Shown here: piece after piece, positions 11,816 through 22,082 of the stretch
Position numbering within the stretch: position 1 is the first letter of the stretch
Layout of the letters: the number at the start of each line of letters is the position of its first letter
Assembly (NCBI GenBank): GCA_963576785.1
Contig: OY756141.1
Span: forward strand, 3,472,001-3,536,000
Length of the DNA: 64,000 bases
Direction: 5' to 3'
Source of the DNA: Chlorophyllum brunneum
Taxonomy: Eukaryota > Basidiomycota > Agaricomycetes > Agaricales > Agaricaceae
Translations under genes and position numbers: made by a program
The notes under the pieces: model-generated
The model's input: the letters and a program-made list of their open reading frames with translations, nothing else
Told to the model about the DNA's origin: nothing
Database searches by the model: none

Positions 11816-12387
11816 TGTTGAGGAAACGACCGTAACGAGTTGTTTGCTGGGGGCAGCAGTAAACGCAGTGGGAGAGAACGTAGGGTCTACTCACCGAGAT
11901 AATAAGCTTCTATCTGATACCTGTAGTAAGGTAGTTCGGATAGACAGATATTATTGATAAAGTGATCAACGTCAGTTGAATAGAGGCTAAAGTCGATGAG
12001 ATCGGTTGAAGTGTTGTACTCAAGGAGATAGGCAATGGTGAAGAAGTTGTTTGATTGAACAAGATACAGAACTTAGGTCTGCTACATGGGGTTTATATAC
12101 ATATTGTAACATAGACGAGTCATACTACATAAAATACTAGCATTGCATGGATTGTTCCTTATGACTCCCTTTAACTGCGGCGTAGTGCCTGCGGAGTACT
12201 GCGGAACGTAGTATCTAGTCATTGGTACTATGTAGAATAATCTATCAAGTACTTATGACTCTCATCGTATGCAGAGCAACTCATAGGAAGTTACTACGGA
12301 ATGAAGTTACGGGAAAGTAATGGATCAGTCTATTATTATCATAATGACTTCATAGTCTATTTCTAGAATATGTCCAAAACTTCAACA
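11816..12387 (-). repeat. Copia-1 3' LTR
   Basis: Reads TGTTGAGGAAACG... to ...CTTCAACA on the plus strand, the reverse complement of the solo LTR. 572 bp. Confidence 0.95.
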
Positions 12388-12424
12388 CTCCTCCTTGCTC
12401 TGTATTGATATAGAGTTTTAATTA

Positions 12425-14000
12425 CTCAAACGTCAAGCCAAGGCGAGATCGGAATAGATTGAATTTAATTTTGTCTAAATTCTTTGTGAGAATATCGGCA
12501 GGATTTTCAGTGCCTTTCACAGAGAATATTTCAATCTTTCTGTCTTCTACCAAATCACGGATGTAATGGTATTTGACGTTGACGTGTTTTGATCATTTTT
12601 CTGTTACTGGATTCTTGGCCCAAAATATTGAACCCTCATTATCACCGAAGAGATAAGGGGCCAATGATCGGATACCAATTTCTTCTAACAAATTGACAGT
12701 CCAAACGAGTTGTCGACTGCAATCTGACAAAGCCATATATTCGGCTTCAGTGGAAGATAATGCAATGGTTTTCTGTTTTCTACTTAACCAAGCGATAGCT
12801 CCACTGGCTAATAAACAGAAATATCCAGTTATAGATTTATGACTAATTGGATCACCAGCCCAATCAGAATTGGAAAAGGCATTAAGGCCTTGCATAGAAC
12901 TTCCATTATAGGTAATTCTATATTTGTGAGTAGCATTAAGATACTTTAGTAAATGTAAGCCTGCATTATAATGCACTTTAGTCAGGTTGATCATATGTTG
13001 TGATAATTTGACAGTGGCAAAGGCTATATCAGGCCGACTGCCTATCATCAAATACATAACTGATCCTACTAACTGTTGATACCTCTTTATGAAGTCAGGT
13101 ATCGCTTGTCCTGTATTGGATTCAAAGATAAATCCATTCAGTAATGGGATTTCTTCTTTTCCAATTACTTTAAATCGATCAAGAACTTTTCCTAGATAAT
13201 CTATTTGGTCTAGGGTAATTTATTGGTTTATAGGATTTCACGAAATTTTCATGCCAAGAAATTCTTTGGTTGGACCAAGGTCTTGGCATTCCCATTTCTT
13301 CATAAAGAGTGCTTGCTTCTCATGTAGAAGTCTAGAGCCTCTAATTCCAACAAACATTGAGTCATCTACATAGACCAGAGCTATAATAAGCTCTTTAGTT
13401 TCAGGGTTATAGTAATAATAAACTCCAGCATCTAATTTGGATCAGACAAATCCTAGGTTGGTCATTGACTTAGTCAATTCCTTCTACCATTGTTGTCCAG
13501 ATTGCTTTAGTCCATAAATGGCTCAGTTTAATTTCCAAACTGTATTACCACGACCTGTATTAAAACCTTCTGGAAGTTCCATATAGATCTCTTCATCCAA
13601 TTTTCCATAGAGATAAGCAGTTTTAACATCTAAACTGAGCATCTCCCAATTGTTGAGGGCAGCGACTGCAAATATGAGTCATGCTGTCTCATAACAGACT
13701 ACTAGTGAGAATAGTTCATTGTAATCGATTCCCTCTATCTGAGAGAATCCTTTTGCTACTAGTCAAGCACAGTATTGACCATCTGATTTGGGTGTGAAGA
13801 CCCATCTATTCTTGACTGCTTTTCTTTCAGGCGGAAGTTTAGCTAAGTCATAAACATGTCTTTCTCTGAGTGAATTTAACTCTTCTAAGCATGCTTTCCA
13901 CCATTTAGATTTCTCTTCTGATGGTAGTCGATCTAGATCCTTGAAAGAAATAGGAACTAATGGTGATTCAACTTTTTGAGTGCACAAATAATCGATCATC
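12425..14000 (-). pseudogene. Copia-1 RT and RNase H, decayed
   Basis: The minus strand gives a Copia RT with conserved blocks in the same order: NRWVFTPKSDGQYC near 13770, DVKTAYLYGKLDEEIYMELPEG near 13600, YGLKQS, and the catalytic LIIALVYVDDS near 13370. A 154-codon open stretch (12593-13057) holds RNase H: YLMIGSRPDIAFA, SDWAGDPISHKSITG, KQKTIALSSTEAEYMAL and FGDNEGSIFWAKNP. Stops fall near 13766, 13680, 13525, 13490, 13230 and 12590. The YVDD box is intact but the frame is not. Confidence 0.85.
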
Positions 14001-14086
14001 CCTACTCCTCCTTCTCTGCATAAGTCTTCTAATGTAGAAGCTTCATGCTGAGAATGTCTATCAATTATTCCAGGTTTGGAAGCCTC

Positions 14087-15847
14087 TGATCAAATTTGTC
14101 TAACAAGTCTACTTGTAGAACTTGTTAATTTCAACTTAGGAGGTTGGAACATTTCATAGTCCTGGAGTATTTTGGTCAGATGCTTGGTAGAACCATAGAA
14201 GTTTCCTGGACGTTCAGGTACTTTTCTGGTTCTTTGTGGTCTCTGAGGTATTTCAGGAACCGGTATTTGATCCGAGTGACCTCGTGGTACAGAAGGACCA
14301 GCATCCCGATCATCTTTGACAGGGGTATAGGGTATGAATGGTTGTACATCCGGATCATCTCTTTGAGAAGGCGGATGGTTCGAACCTTCAGGGTGATTAG
14401 GTGGATCAGCATAAGATAATCCATCACTGTCATCGTCTTCTGGTGTTTGTGCTTCTCTTGGTGGAAAGAGAATGTTTTGCACAATACCATCCCACTCCTC
14501 CTGAACATCAGTATCGATATTCGGTGCTTTTCCCTTTCCTTTATTCTTTTTAGGTTCAGGGAAAGGAGTTGGAATTCGTCCATGTACAGATCTATAAGTC
14601 CTATCTTCCGGAGAACTTCTGGTAGAAGTTTGGGGAATAGGGCTTGGTGGTCTATCAATAGGTAAACCAGTAGATGGATCTGGAGCATGGAAGACAATAA
14701 CTTCCGAAGGTGTACTTCGAGAAGTAGAAGATGATGGTTGGTTCATCCGTTCTTCTCGCTTCTTCCCAACACATTTAGGGAAGTGTTCTTCGCTGAATAC
14801 GGCTGTTGGAGATGTGTAGATTACATTTCCATTTAGGTGCCTCATAAAACGATAATTTTTCCTGTCTGATGTCCAACCAAGGAAAATCATGAGTTCTGAC
14901 TTCGCTGTCAGTTTATTGTCTCTTATCTCTTTTGGGAGAAAGACATAAGCACCGCAGCCAAAGACTCTCTCTTTGGAGATGTCTGGAATCTTCTGATTCA
15001 ACACTTCATAAGGTGTTTTCCACATGAGCCGTGATACCAGTGTTTTATTATAGATATGTATTGCATGATCTATAGAAAACTCCCACCAACCATCAGGAAT
15101 ACAAGCATGATGCCGCATGGCTTCTGCTTTATCCATTAGAGTTCGGTTCAAGCGTTCCGCTCGACCATTTTGTTAGTGTATGTGTGGTGCACTGGTCTCA
15201 TGTATAATCCCTAATGAGCGCAAATGAGATTGCAACTTGTCAGTTGCATACTCTCCTCCTCTATCAGTGCAGAGATATTTTAATTTAGTCTCATATTGAG
15301 TCTGAATTAAGGCAATGAAATTTTTCATTTCTTCTGCTGCTTCTGATTTCTTATGGAGGAAGCAAATCCATCCATGAGAGGAAAAGTCGTCCATTATAGT
15401 CATGACCCATTTAAATTTATGGTAAGAAAGAATCGGAAGTTCAACTAAATCCAAGTGTATTCTTTCGAATGGACGCTTTGCGCGTGTAGGGTTCTCTCTA
15501 AAGGGTTTCTGGTGTATTTTTCCCTTAGCACAACCGTCACAGACTGGTTTTTGCTCGGGAATCCGTACCGGAGTAAACCCAATCGTATTTTTCTCAAAGT
15601 GATTGAGGATACAATTAGAGGGATGTCCTAATCTCGCATGTACAACTTTGTAGCCAACGATCGGATCCGCAGTCATAGCTGCTTGTTCCGAATGTACAAT
15701 TTTTGTATTAACAAAATGTAAAGTAGTGTTGCGACTTGCTGAAGGATATGCTTGAAGAATAGCATTTCCTTCACTATCAACTACTACTGATTTGTTGGCA
15801 TCTGTTCTAACAGTTTTGCCATCCTGGCATAACTGTCCCACTGACAT
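14087..15847 (-). pseudogene. Copia-1 integrase and linker
   Basis: GAG-pre-integrase (HARLGHPSN...CDGCAKGKIHQKPF) leads into the integrase core: first acidic residue in RIHLDLVELPILSYH, second in LCTDRGGEY and the third beyond NRTLMDKAEAMRHH. A TAA at about 15172 after PHIH interrupts the core where the relative reads HIHQQNG. After it, 353 codons are open through the C-terminal domain (VFGCGAYVFLPKE, FLGWTSDRKNYRFMR) and a proline/serine-rich linker (RPPSPIPQTSTRSS) to RT. Confidence 0.85.
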
Positions 15848-17179
15848 TAGTCATTTAGAGGTTCCTTTCAAAAGGAAGACTGGATATATTAATATCTGCA
15901 TTGGTTGAACGCTGTCAGTCTTCCCGTTATAGACTCTATGCTTAAGCATAACTGCGCCAAGACCAACTGCATTAAGGTAGGGGCTTTGTGCTCCTACAGT
16001 TTTAATTGGGATCAAAACTTCGAGTTCTTTGAAGTTGATGAAGTCTTCCGCATAAGGGGTGTAATGACATGATGCCCCTGAGTCTAATAACCATACGTCA
16101 CTATATTCTTCTAGTGGCGTTATGATTTGATCATTGCTTAGCGATCGAGATCTAAATTGATCCGGTACTCTTAAATACTGATCGGGCATGTGCGTGGAGA
16201 AACAAGAAAGTTGAGAAGTGTTAAAACACTTCTCATTTATCCATTCGCTCGAAGAAAATACATGATTATGGGATCCTAAAGATCCCAATTGCGTATTTAC
16301 AAGCCCGGCCCCCAACGTCCCTTCCCCTTGCCCTTGCCCTTCTTCTTGCGAAGACGGCCGGTCGGCATATTGGTGACAGGACTGTGTATCAGGGTTAGTA
16401 AGAGTATCTGAGATCGATTTGATCACGTACCCAGCTCCTCCCTTCTTTTTGAAGTTGCTCCCGTAGTCGGTCGACGAGAGTCCGAGTGACACCTCAGATT
16501 GAGGTGCCGAAGCAAAGGGTTCGGACTTCGGAGACTTCGGGAGAGGCCCAGAAGAGGGTCCTGCGACATTCGCAGGGTTCCTGGGGTCGCAGATGTCGTA
16601 GGCGACATCCTGAGCCGGTGCCATGAGGTCATCGACCTCCTTCTCGCTCTCAAGCCGTTTGAAGACTTCATCTACCAACACTGAAAGTGTGGCAGGACGC
16701 CTATCAGCAGTCTTGTTCTTCTGAGTAAGAGAGTATCTCTTACTCTGGAAACGCTCCATAGGAGGGGAGGCCCGAGGAAGAGGAGGAAACTCCTCTTCGT
16801 AGGTCCTGACGACCGGAGCTACTATTTCCTCCGGAGGAGGAAGGTAGTACGGCCAAACCTCTCCAGGTTCAAGGGAGTCGCCCCGGGCGACGGAGTCCAT
16901 GCTTGGGATCTTTACCACATGATGCATAGCCAAATTAAGTTTATTCCCAAATTTGGGAGAAATTAATAAGGCATATGGTGAACCATGCGGTAAAAGAAAA
17001 GCAAAACGGACGCAAGTCGCATTAATATCGGGATTACTATTTTTAGTGAACCATTTGCTTACCCTTGTGTGTCCCTCACAGGTACAACCTGGGGGGTGAC
17101 CAGAAGGAACCGAAGGTACACCGGGCGGTGTCACCAATCGTCCTTGTTGGGCGCGGGGGTGAGAGACCTCGTGCATCCG
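15848..17179 (-). pseudogene. Copia-1 gag C-terminal region and protease
   Basis: 441 open codons joining gag to the protease. The protease box VWLLDSGASCHYTP lies near 16060-16100 and is canonical. Upstream is an unusual segment: HPPGCTCEGHTRVSKWF, then SPKFGNKLNLAMHHVVKIP, a proline-rich stretch and an S/Q/E-rich linker. Copia-3 conserves all of it. No standard CX2CX4HX4C knuckle is seen. A TGA at 17180-17182 separates it from gag; Copia-3 has CGA there, so the interruption is a point mutation, not a gag-pol boundary. Confidence 0.85.
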
Positions 17180-18448
17180 TCAATCGTAATGATCGAGGGC
17201 ACGTTTCTTCGCCATTTGCATGGGCGAAGGACCAGTGACGCAGTCGCGCCAGGTGGTCACCTGTTGGATCCGCAGTGAGTTTTCGAGTAAGGCGGTAAAA
17301 CACAAGTTTTGTGCTTCAGTACGCACCTTTTTCTCGAGCTCAGCACAAGCGTTCTCTCGTGCCTGCTGGACCTTCTTGGGATTAACCCAAGTAAGCGGTT
17401 TTGGTCTCTCACTCACTAATATATGAGTGGTCGGAGGAGCGGGAGCGGGAACGGGTCGAGGTGCATCCATGCGCCTCATCAGGTCGAAGGGGGTCATCTC
17501 CGGACCAGTGAAGCGACGGACCGCTGGTTCCGTGGCAGCGGCAAAGCCCGCCATGGCTTCCGCCATGTGGGCCTGGGGTTTACCCTGGTGCTTTTTGGGC
17601 TTCTTCTTCTTCTTCTGGACGTTAATCCAGGTAGGAGAAGGGGGAGAAGGCTGAGGGGGCTGCCCACTCGGATTGGCAGGGTGGCGTGGACCTCGCACAG
17701 GCTGGGCCCTGGTATCGCCTCCAGGGTGGAAGCGGTTCCAGGGTGGTCCAGGGCGAGTCCTGGGGATATTGCCCTGAGGGCGAGATTGGTAGTTAGCAGT
17801 TGCGGCAAAAGATGCTTGTGGGTTAGACATGTTAGGTCTTGACCCTTCACGTCTTGACCACTCAGCATTTATAGCCTGCTGAACTACCTCCCAGGTCATA
17901 TCTACAACATTGTGATTATTCGCCAATGTTGTTTGTGCCACAGCATTCCAATCCGGTGGTAATGCGTTCAAAGCGATCATCGTGCCAAGAACTTCTGGCA
18001 ATTTTACTTTAGCTGTTTCTAATTGAGAAGCCATTGTTCTCAATTCAGCTAGATCCATTGCTGGATCTTGATTCCCTGAAATGCGCTTTCGCAACATTCT
18101 TTGGAGAATTGAATACACCGCGGCAGGAGAAGGTGTCCCAAAGCGGGTTTTCAAATCAGTCCAGAGAAATCCAGGAGCATCATGCCCATGGAGTAACAGG
18201 GAATCAGGTAAGGTGCCATTAATAACAGCCAATGCCTGACCTCTCAATTGTTCTCTCCTTCTATCCTCCTCCGTTAAGGTGGTAGGATTCGCAGGAGAGA
18301 GATCCTGATCTGTCACAGTCCATCCGGACTGGTCAGAACCAGTGACAGAAATGAGGGTTAGGGCATCCTGAAGCCTTCTAGACCAGAACGCATAGTTCTT
18401 AGGCCCATTGAGCTTAGGTAAACCAGCTACGATATTATTAGTAGACAT
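17180..18448 (-). pseudogene. Copia-1 gag
   Basis: 422 codons from ATG 18446-18448 (MSTNNIVAGLPKLNGPKNY) to a TGA at 17180. The N-terminal half is a UBN2/Copia-type gag: FWSRRLQDALTLISVTG, FLWTDLKTRFGTPS, AVYSILQRMLRKRISGNQDP, LEVLGTMIALNALPPDW-like blocks. The C-terminal half is rich in P, R and K (KKKKKPKKHQGKP). The only lesion in this part is the final TGA, compared with CGA in Copia-3. Gag would form the virus-like particle. Confidence 0.85.
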
Positions 18449-18592
18449 AATATCTTCGTCGAGTGTATTTCTTTCTAGAAGAAAATTCTTGAATCAGCAA
18501 TGATCAAATACAAGGATAACTCTGTTAGGCGAAGCCCTATCATCCTATCTCGATTAGAGGGGATGATAATGGTTTAACCATCGGTAAGGCTA

Positions 18593-18607
18593 CTGGGGCC
18601 CATAACC
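18593..18607 (-). promoter_or_regulatory. Copia-1 primer-binding site (initiator tRNA-Met half-molecule type)
   Basis: GGTTATGGGCCCCAG on the minus strand directly follows the 5' LTR. It is complementary to CTGGGGCCCATAACC, close to the anticodon arm of eukaryotic initiator tRNA-Met, not to its 3' end. Drosophila copia uses the 5' half of this tRNA in the same way. The same 15 nt occur in Copia-2 and Copia-3. Confidence 0.75.
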
Positions 18608-19179
18608 TGTTGAGGAAACAACTGTAACGAGTTGTTTGCTGGGGGCAGCAGTAAACGCAGTGGGAGAGAACGTAGGGTCTACTCACCGAGATAATAAGCT
18701 TCTATCTGATACCTGTAGTAAGGTAATTCGGATAGACAGATATTATTGATAAAGCGGTCAACGTCAGTTGAATAGAGGCTAAAGTCGATTAGATCGGTTG
18801 AGGTGTTGTACTCGAGGAGATAGGCAATGGTGAAGAAGTTGTTTGATTGAACAAGATGCAGAACTTAGGTCTGCTACATGGGGTTTATATACATATTATA
18901 ACATAGACGAGTCATACTACATAAAATACTAGTATTGCATGGATTGTTCCTTATGACTCCCTTTAACTGCGGCGTAGTGCCTGCGGAGTACTGCAGAACA
19001 TAGTATCTAGTCATTGGTACTATGTAGAATAATCTATCAAGTACTTATGACTCTCATCGTATGCAGAGCAACTCATAGGAAGTTACTACGGAATGAAGTT
19101 ACTGGAAAGTAATGGATCAGTCTATTATTATCATAATGACTTCATAGTCTATTTCTAGAATATGTCCGAAACTTCAACA
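18608..19179 (-). repeat. Copia-1 5' LTR
   Basis: 572 bp, plus-strand reading TGTTGAGGAAACAAC... to ...GAAACTTCAACA. It carries the TATA-like TTTATATAC on the plus strand, i.e. a minus-strand promoter. Confidence 0.95.
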
Positions 19180-19184
19180 CCCCC
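19180..19184. repeat. Target-site duplication of Copia-1 (right)
   Basis: CCCCC, partner of 11811-11815. Confidence 0.75.
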
Positions 19185-20459
19185 CTGTGATGCGCAGCCT
19201 CCAAAGGCCCCTCCCATAAACCTGACGATGTCCACATGGAGGTCATTGAACACATTGTTACTCTGGGTATCACCAATGGCAATGATGTCACTCACTCAGG
19301 TATCTCTAATGATGACGTTCAAATGATCTCTGAGGTGGAATTCAAGGCCATCACTCACAAGAAGAAGCATAAGGGCAAAAAACCTGCTAACACCATTTCT
19401 AAACCCGTTCCTGCTGCTGTCAAGAAGCCAGCTACCATGGAACAAAAGACTGTTCCCATAAAGATGACGATGCCTAACAAGGCTAACATCAACCCGACTT
19501 CTCCGCCTTCCCCCTTAAAGGAAAGCTCCAAACCCTCCTATGTGACAGCTGTAGCCAAAGGTGGCAAAACCCCTGCCCCATCTTCTTCTGGATGAGACCC
19601 TCTCAAACTATTAGAGTTTGCAAGCAAATTCCCAGAGTTGATGCATGAGAAGATAGTAGTGATGTATGATGCTGCTTTCTCCACTCCCTCCCCCACGAAC
19701 AAGAAACCAGCTAAGAAAGCTGGTGTAGTTCATTCCATGTTAAATGGTCCCTCATGCAAGCAGGTTATCATCCCCCTCCTCACTGGACCCAACATCATCA
19801 ATTTCGGGACCATCATAGACTCTCTCAATGCCTGCCTAATAGCTAAGAAGTCCAAAACTAGGGTCATCGCCGCCTTGCAGGGTAAGTTGGGCCTTATGGT
19901 CCACACCTTGGAGGTGTTGACCCCTACTGAGCTAGACATTGTCAAGGCATGGCTCAAGAGTAAATTTGGAGGAATCACTATGGGTGAAGCATCCCTCCCT
20001 AAATCCAAATTGTTCATCAAAATCACAGATGTCAGTTACATCATGCCTCGAGGGATACCCTTAACAGAAGCTGACGTAGTATCCAGCATCAGAAATTCAA
20101 TCCATTCAGATGCCATTCAATTCGCAACACAACCAAGAGTGCATCACAATTCCAAACACTCCGACACCTGCACAGGGTGGTTCAAAATCTGGGACTCCAA
20201 GGTGGGGTCCAATATTGCAAAGATTGAGGACAAGTTCCTTGATATCTATGGAGGTCTTTTCCATATCAGGAGAGCCAACGCCAACCTGGGAGTACCATTC
20301 TGCGCTAAATGCTGTAGATGGGGCCACTCCCTTATCCAATGTCATGTGAGACTATTCATCTGTGCTCATTGTAAAGGTCCTCACTCCACTGCCAACCATC
20401 ATGCCTTCGCATATTGCTGCAAGGGCAATGAAAAAGTGAACCTGCCCATAGCGGCTACA
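19185..20459 (+). mobile_element. LINE C segment 2 (ORF1 middle)
   Basis: ORF1 continues after Copia-1: MEVIEHIVTLGITNGNDVTH (19236 on), KKPAKKAGVVHSMLNGPSC, LTGPNIINFGTIIDSLNACL, KTRVIAALQGKLGLMVHT and the zinc-knuckle region CAKCCRWGHSLIQC / CAHCKGPHS from about 20300. A stop at 19593 and a frameshift break the frame. Gypsy-1 interrupts at 20460 within the knuckle region. LINE ORF1 proteins bind RNA; the knuckles are the likely nucleic-acid contact. Confidence 0.9.
20455..20459. repeat. Target-site duplication of Gypsy-1 (left)
   Basis: CTACA, repeated at 26884-26888. Confidence 0.9.
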
Positions 20460-20753
20460 TGTTACGAACTATAGATAGACCAATCATTCCTATCTTGCGC
20501 CCGTTACCTCGTGTACCTTCACACCTGTTTCACTCCTCGTTCCATCTCCTGTTTCATCTCTAAAGGCTATGCCTCCTATCTGACTCGTCTACTCATCTCC
20601 CTTATTATTAACCGCCACTGCTAGTATATAAAGTGTAGTAATACTTGATGTATTCCTTACACTTTACCAATCATACCATCCCTTACTCTCTTCTCTACTT
20701 CCTTGTCTTTGTCCAAAGACTTGCAACCTGAGTCTCAGACTAAGGTCGTAACA
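20460..20753 (+). repeat. Gypsy-1 5' LTR
   Basis: 294 bp, TGTTAC...GTAACA inverted termini. It contains the TATA box at 20625 and the segment ACACTTTACCAA (20659-20670), which is complementary to the primer site. Confidence 0.95.
20625..20632 (+). promoter_or_regulatory. TATA box of Gypsy-1 LTR
   Basis: TATATAAA in the LTR. A start about 30 nt downstream would place the transcript 5' end at about 20655-20660, i.e. at ACACTTTACCAA. The box is conserved in all Gypsy LTRs of the window. Confidence 0.75.
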
Positions 20754-20754
20754 T

Positions 20755-20766
20755 TTGGTAAAGTGT
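20755..20766 (+). promoter_or_regulatory. Gypsy-1 self-primer binding site
   Basis: TTGGTAAAGTGT begins one base after the 5' LTR and is the perfect 12-nt reverse complement of ACACTTTACCAA at 20659-20670, close to the predicted transcript 5' end. This is the arrangement known from Tf1 of fission yeast, where the mRNA 5' end folds back to prime reverse transcription. Confidence 0.75.
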
Positions 20767-20846
20767 CATTCGACTCACCTTGCAAGAGAGGTGCCACTAT
20801 TCATAGCTAGGCTTGGAATAATAGCCTCCGACCAGGACGACAGTAT

Positions 20847-22082
20847 ATGAGCAACAGTAGCTCATCGAGAACACTGAGAAGACACAGAGCCCCGAGACCA
20901 ACCGACATCCAGGGTTCACCTATAGCAACAGAATCTAAACAATCAACCGAATCAGAAATCCCTGAAGGCCTTAAACGGCAGAAATCCGAACACAGCGTAG
21001 ACGAAAGTACAGCTCTATTTGAAACCGAATTTGACATAGAAGTCACCGAGAACACATCCGATATAGATATCGCCGAGACCTACGAGAAAGAATCCGAACA
21101 TGGTACAGACAAGGAACTAGCCGCATCTGAAGAAGAAATCGACATAGAAGTCGCCGACACCACAGCTGATAGAGAAATCACCGAGACCCACGCAAACGAA
21201 CACAGCGAACCAGAAACAGAACCAGAAATGACAGAAGAAGTCAACATCCCAAAAAACCTAGCCCCGGAGCCAGGATATTTCAATGGGGATAGAACCAGAT
21301 TCGATGATTGGTGGAGAGCCATATCCTTATGGCTGATGTTCAACAAGATAGAAGAAGAAGAACAGAAAATAGTAGCAATTTTGGCAAGAATGAAAGGGGG
21401 GCTAGCAGGCCCTTACACCAACACGCAACTCCAAGCCAAGAAAACGCCAGATTGGGATGATTTCACAAAGGAAATAGAAGCCACATTTTCCTTGGGAAAT
21501 AGGAAAGCCATAGCAGAAGGAGAAATTGAGATGTTCAAACAAGGGAAGAAGAACACGGCAGATTTCTTAATCGAATTCGAGGCATTGAAAGCCCAAGGGG
21601 GGACAGACGACACCCACGCAATATTCCTCCTCAAACGCCACACCCAAGCAGACATCATCCGAACCATAGTAGGCTACCCGACAACCTCCGTCCCAACAAC
21701 ATACACCAAATGGAAAACTACAATCCTTGCAGTAGGACAAGGGTATGAAGCAACGGACATCACCCGAGGAGATGTCAGAACCACCACCGGAGTTACTTAT
21801 GGAGGTAGAGGACAACCCATGGAGATAGGAAGACAAAAAGCAGACACCGATCAAAATGGGAAACCGAGGTGCTACAACTGCAACCTCTATGGGCATATTG
21901 CCAAATACTGCAGGAAGAAGACAAAAGTCACATACACCAAGATAATGTGTTACAATTGTGGAAAACAAGGCCATATCTCGAAGAACTGCAGGGCGCCCAA
22001 GAGAGCACACATCAGAGAGATCAACAAAGACGATGAACAAGAAAAGGAGGAGAAAGAGGATTTTGTCAAAGGCTCCGAGTAG
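20847..22082 (+). CDS. gag: Gypsy-1 gag
   Basis: 411 codons from ATG 20847 to TAG 22080-22082, uninterrupted. Residues 1-130 are acidic and low in complexity (repeated E/D/T, e.g. EEEIDIEVADTT). Residues about 140-320 form the retrotransposon gag domain (GYFNGDRTRFDDWWRAISLW, KTPDWDDFTKEIEATFSLGN, NTADFLIEFEALKAQGG). Two CCHC knuckles follow (CYNCNLYGHIAKYC, CYNCGKQGHISKNC near residues 345-385). Gag would build the particle and package RNA. The pol frame overlaps the end in -1; I saw no canonical heptamer slip site. The first 88 codons differ from Gypsy-2 gag at about 13 residues, the rest not at all. Confidence 0.9.
   Translation: MSNSSSSRTLRRHRAPRPTDIQGSPIATESKQSTESEIPEGLKRQKSEHSVDESTALFETEFDIEVTENTSDIDIAETYEKESEHGTDKELAASEEEIDIEVADTTADREITETHANEHSEPETEPEMTEEVNIPKNLAPEPGYFNGDRTRFDDWWRAISLWLMFNKIEEEEQKIVAILARMKGGLAGPYTNTQLQAKKTPDWDDFTKEIEATFSLGNRKAIAEGEIEMFKQGKKNTADFLIEFEALKAQGGTDDTHAIFLLKRHTQADIIRTIVGYPTTSVPTTYTKWKTTILAVGQGYEATDITRGDVRTTTGVTYGGRGQPMEIGRQKADTDQNGKPRCYNCNLYGHIAKYCRKKTKVTYTKIMCYNCGKQGHISKNCRAPKRAHIREINKDDEQEKEEKEDFVKGSE

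Larger units (their letters stand above)
11816..19179 (-). mobile_element. Copia-1, full-length LTR retrotransposon (7.4 kb)
   Basis: Two 572-bp LTRs with TGTTG/CAACA ends, flanked by CCCCC duplications, inserted into LINE C ORF1. On the minus strand: 5' LTR, primer site, gag, protease, integrase, RT, RNase H, 3' LTR. The two LTRs differ at about 15 positions by eye (roughly 2.6%), so the insertion is not recent. Several stops break pol. Copia-3 and the solo LTR at 5918 belong to the same family. Confidence 0.95.

Noticed and set aside
17423..17842. 139-codon plus-strand frame opposite Copia-1 gag
   Set aside because: Antisense shadow of the P/R/K-rich gag C-terminus, mirrored at the same place in Copia-3.
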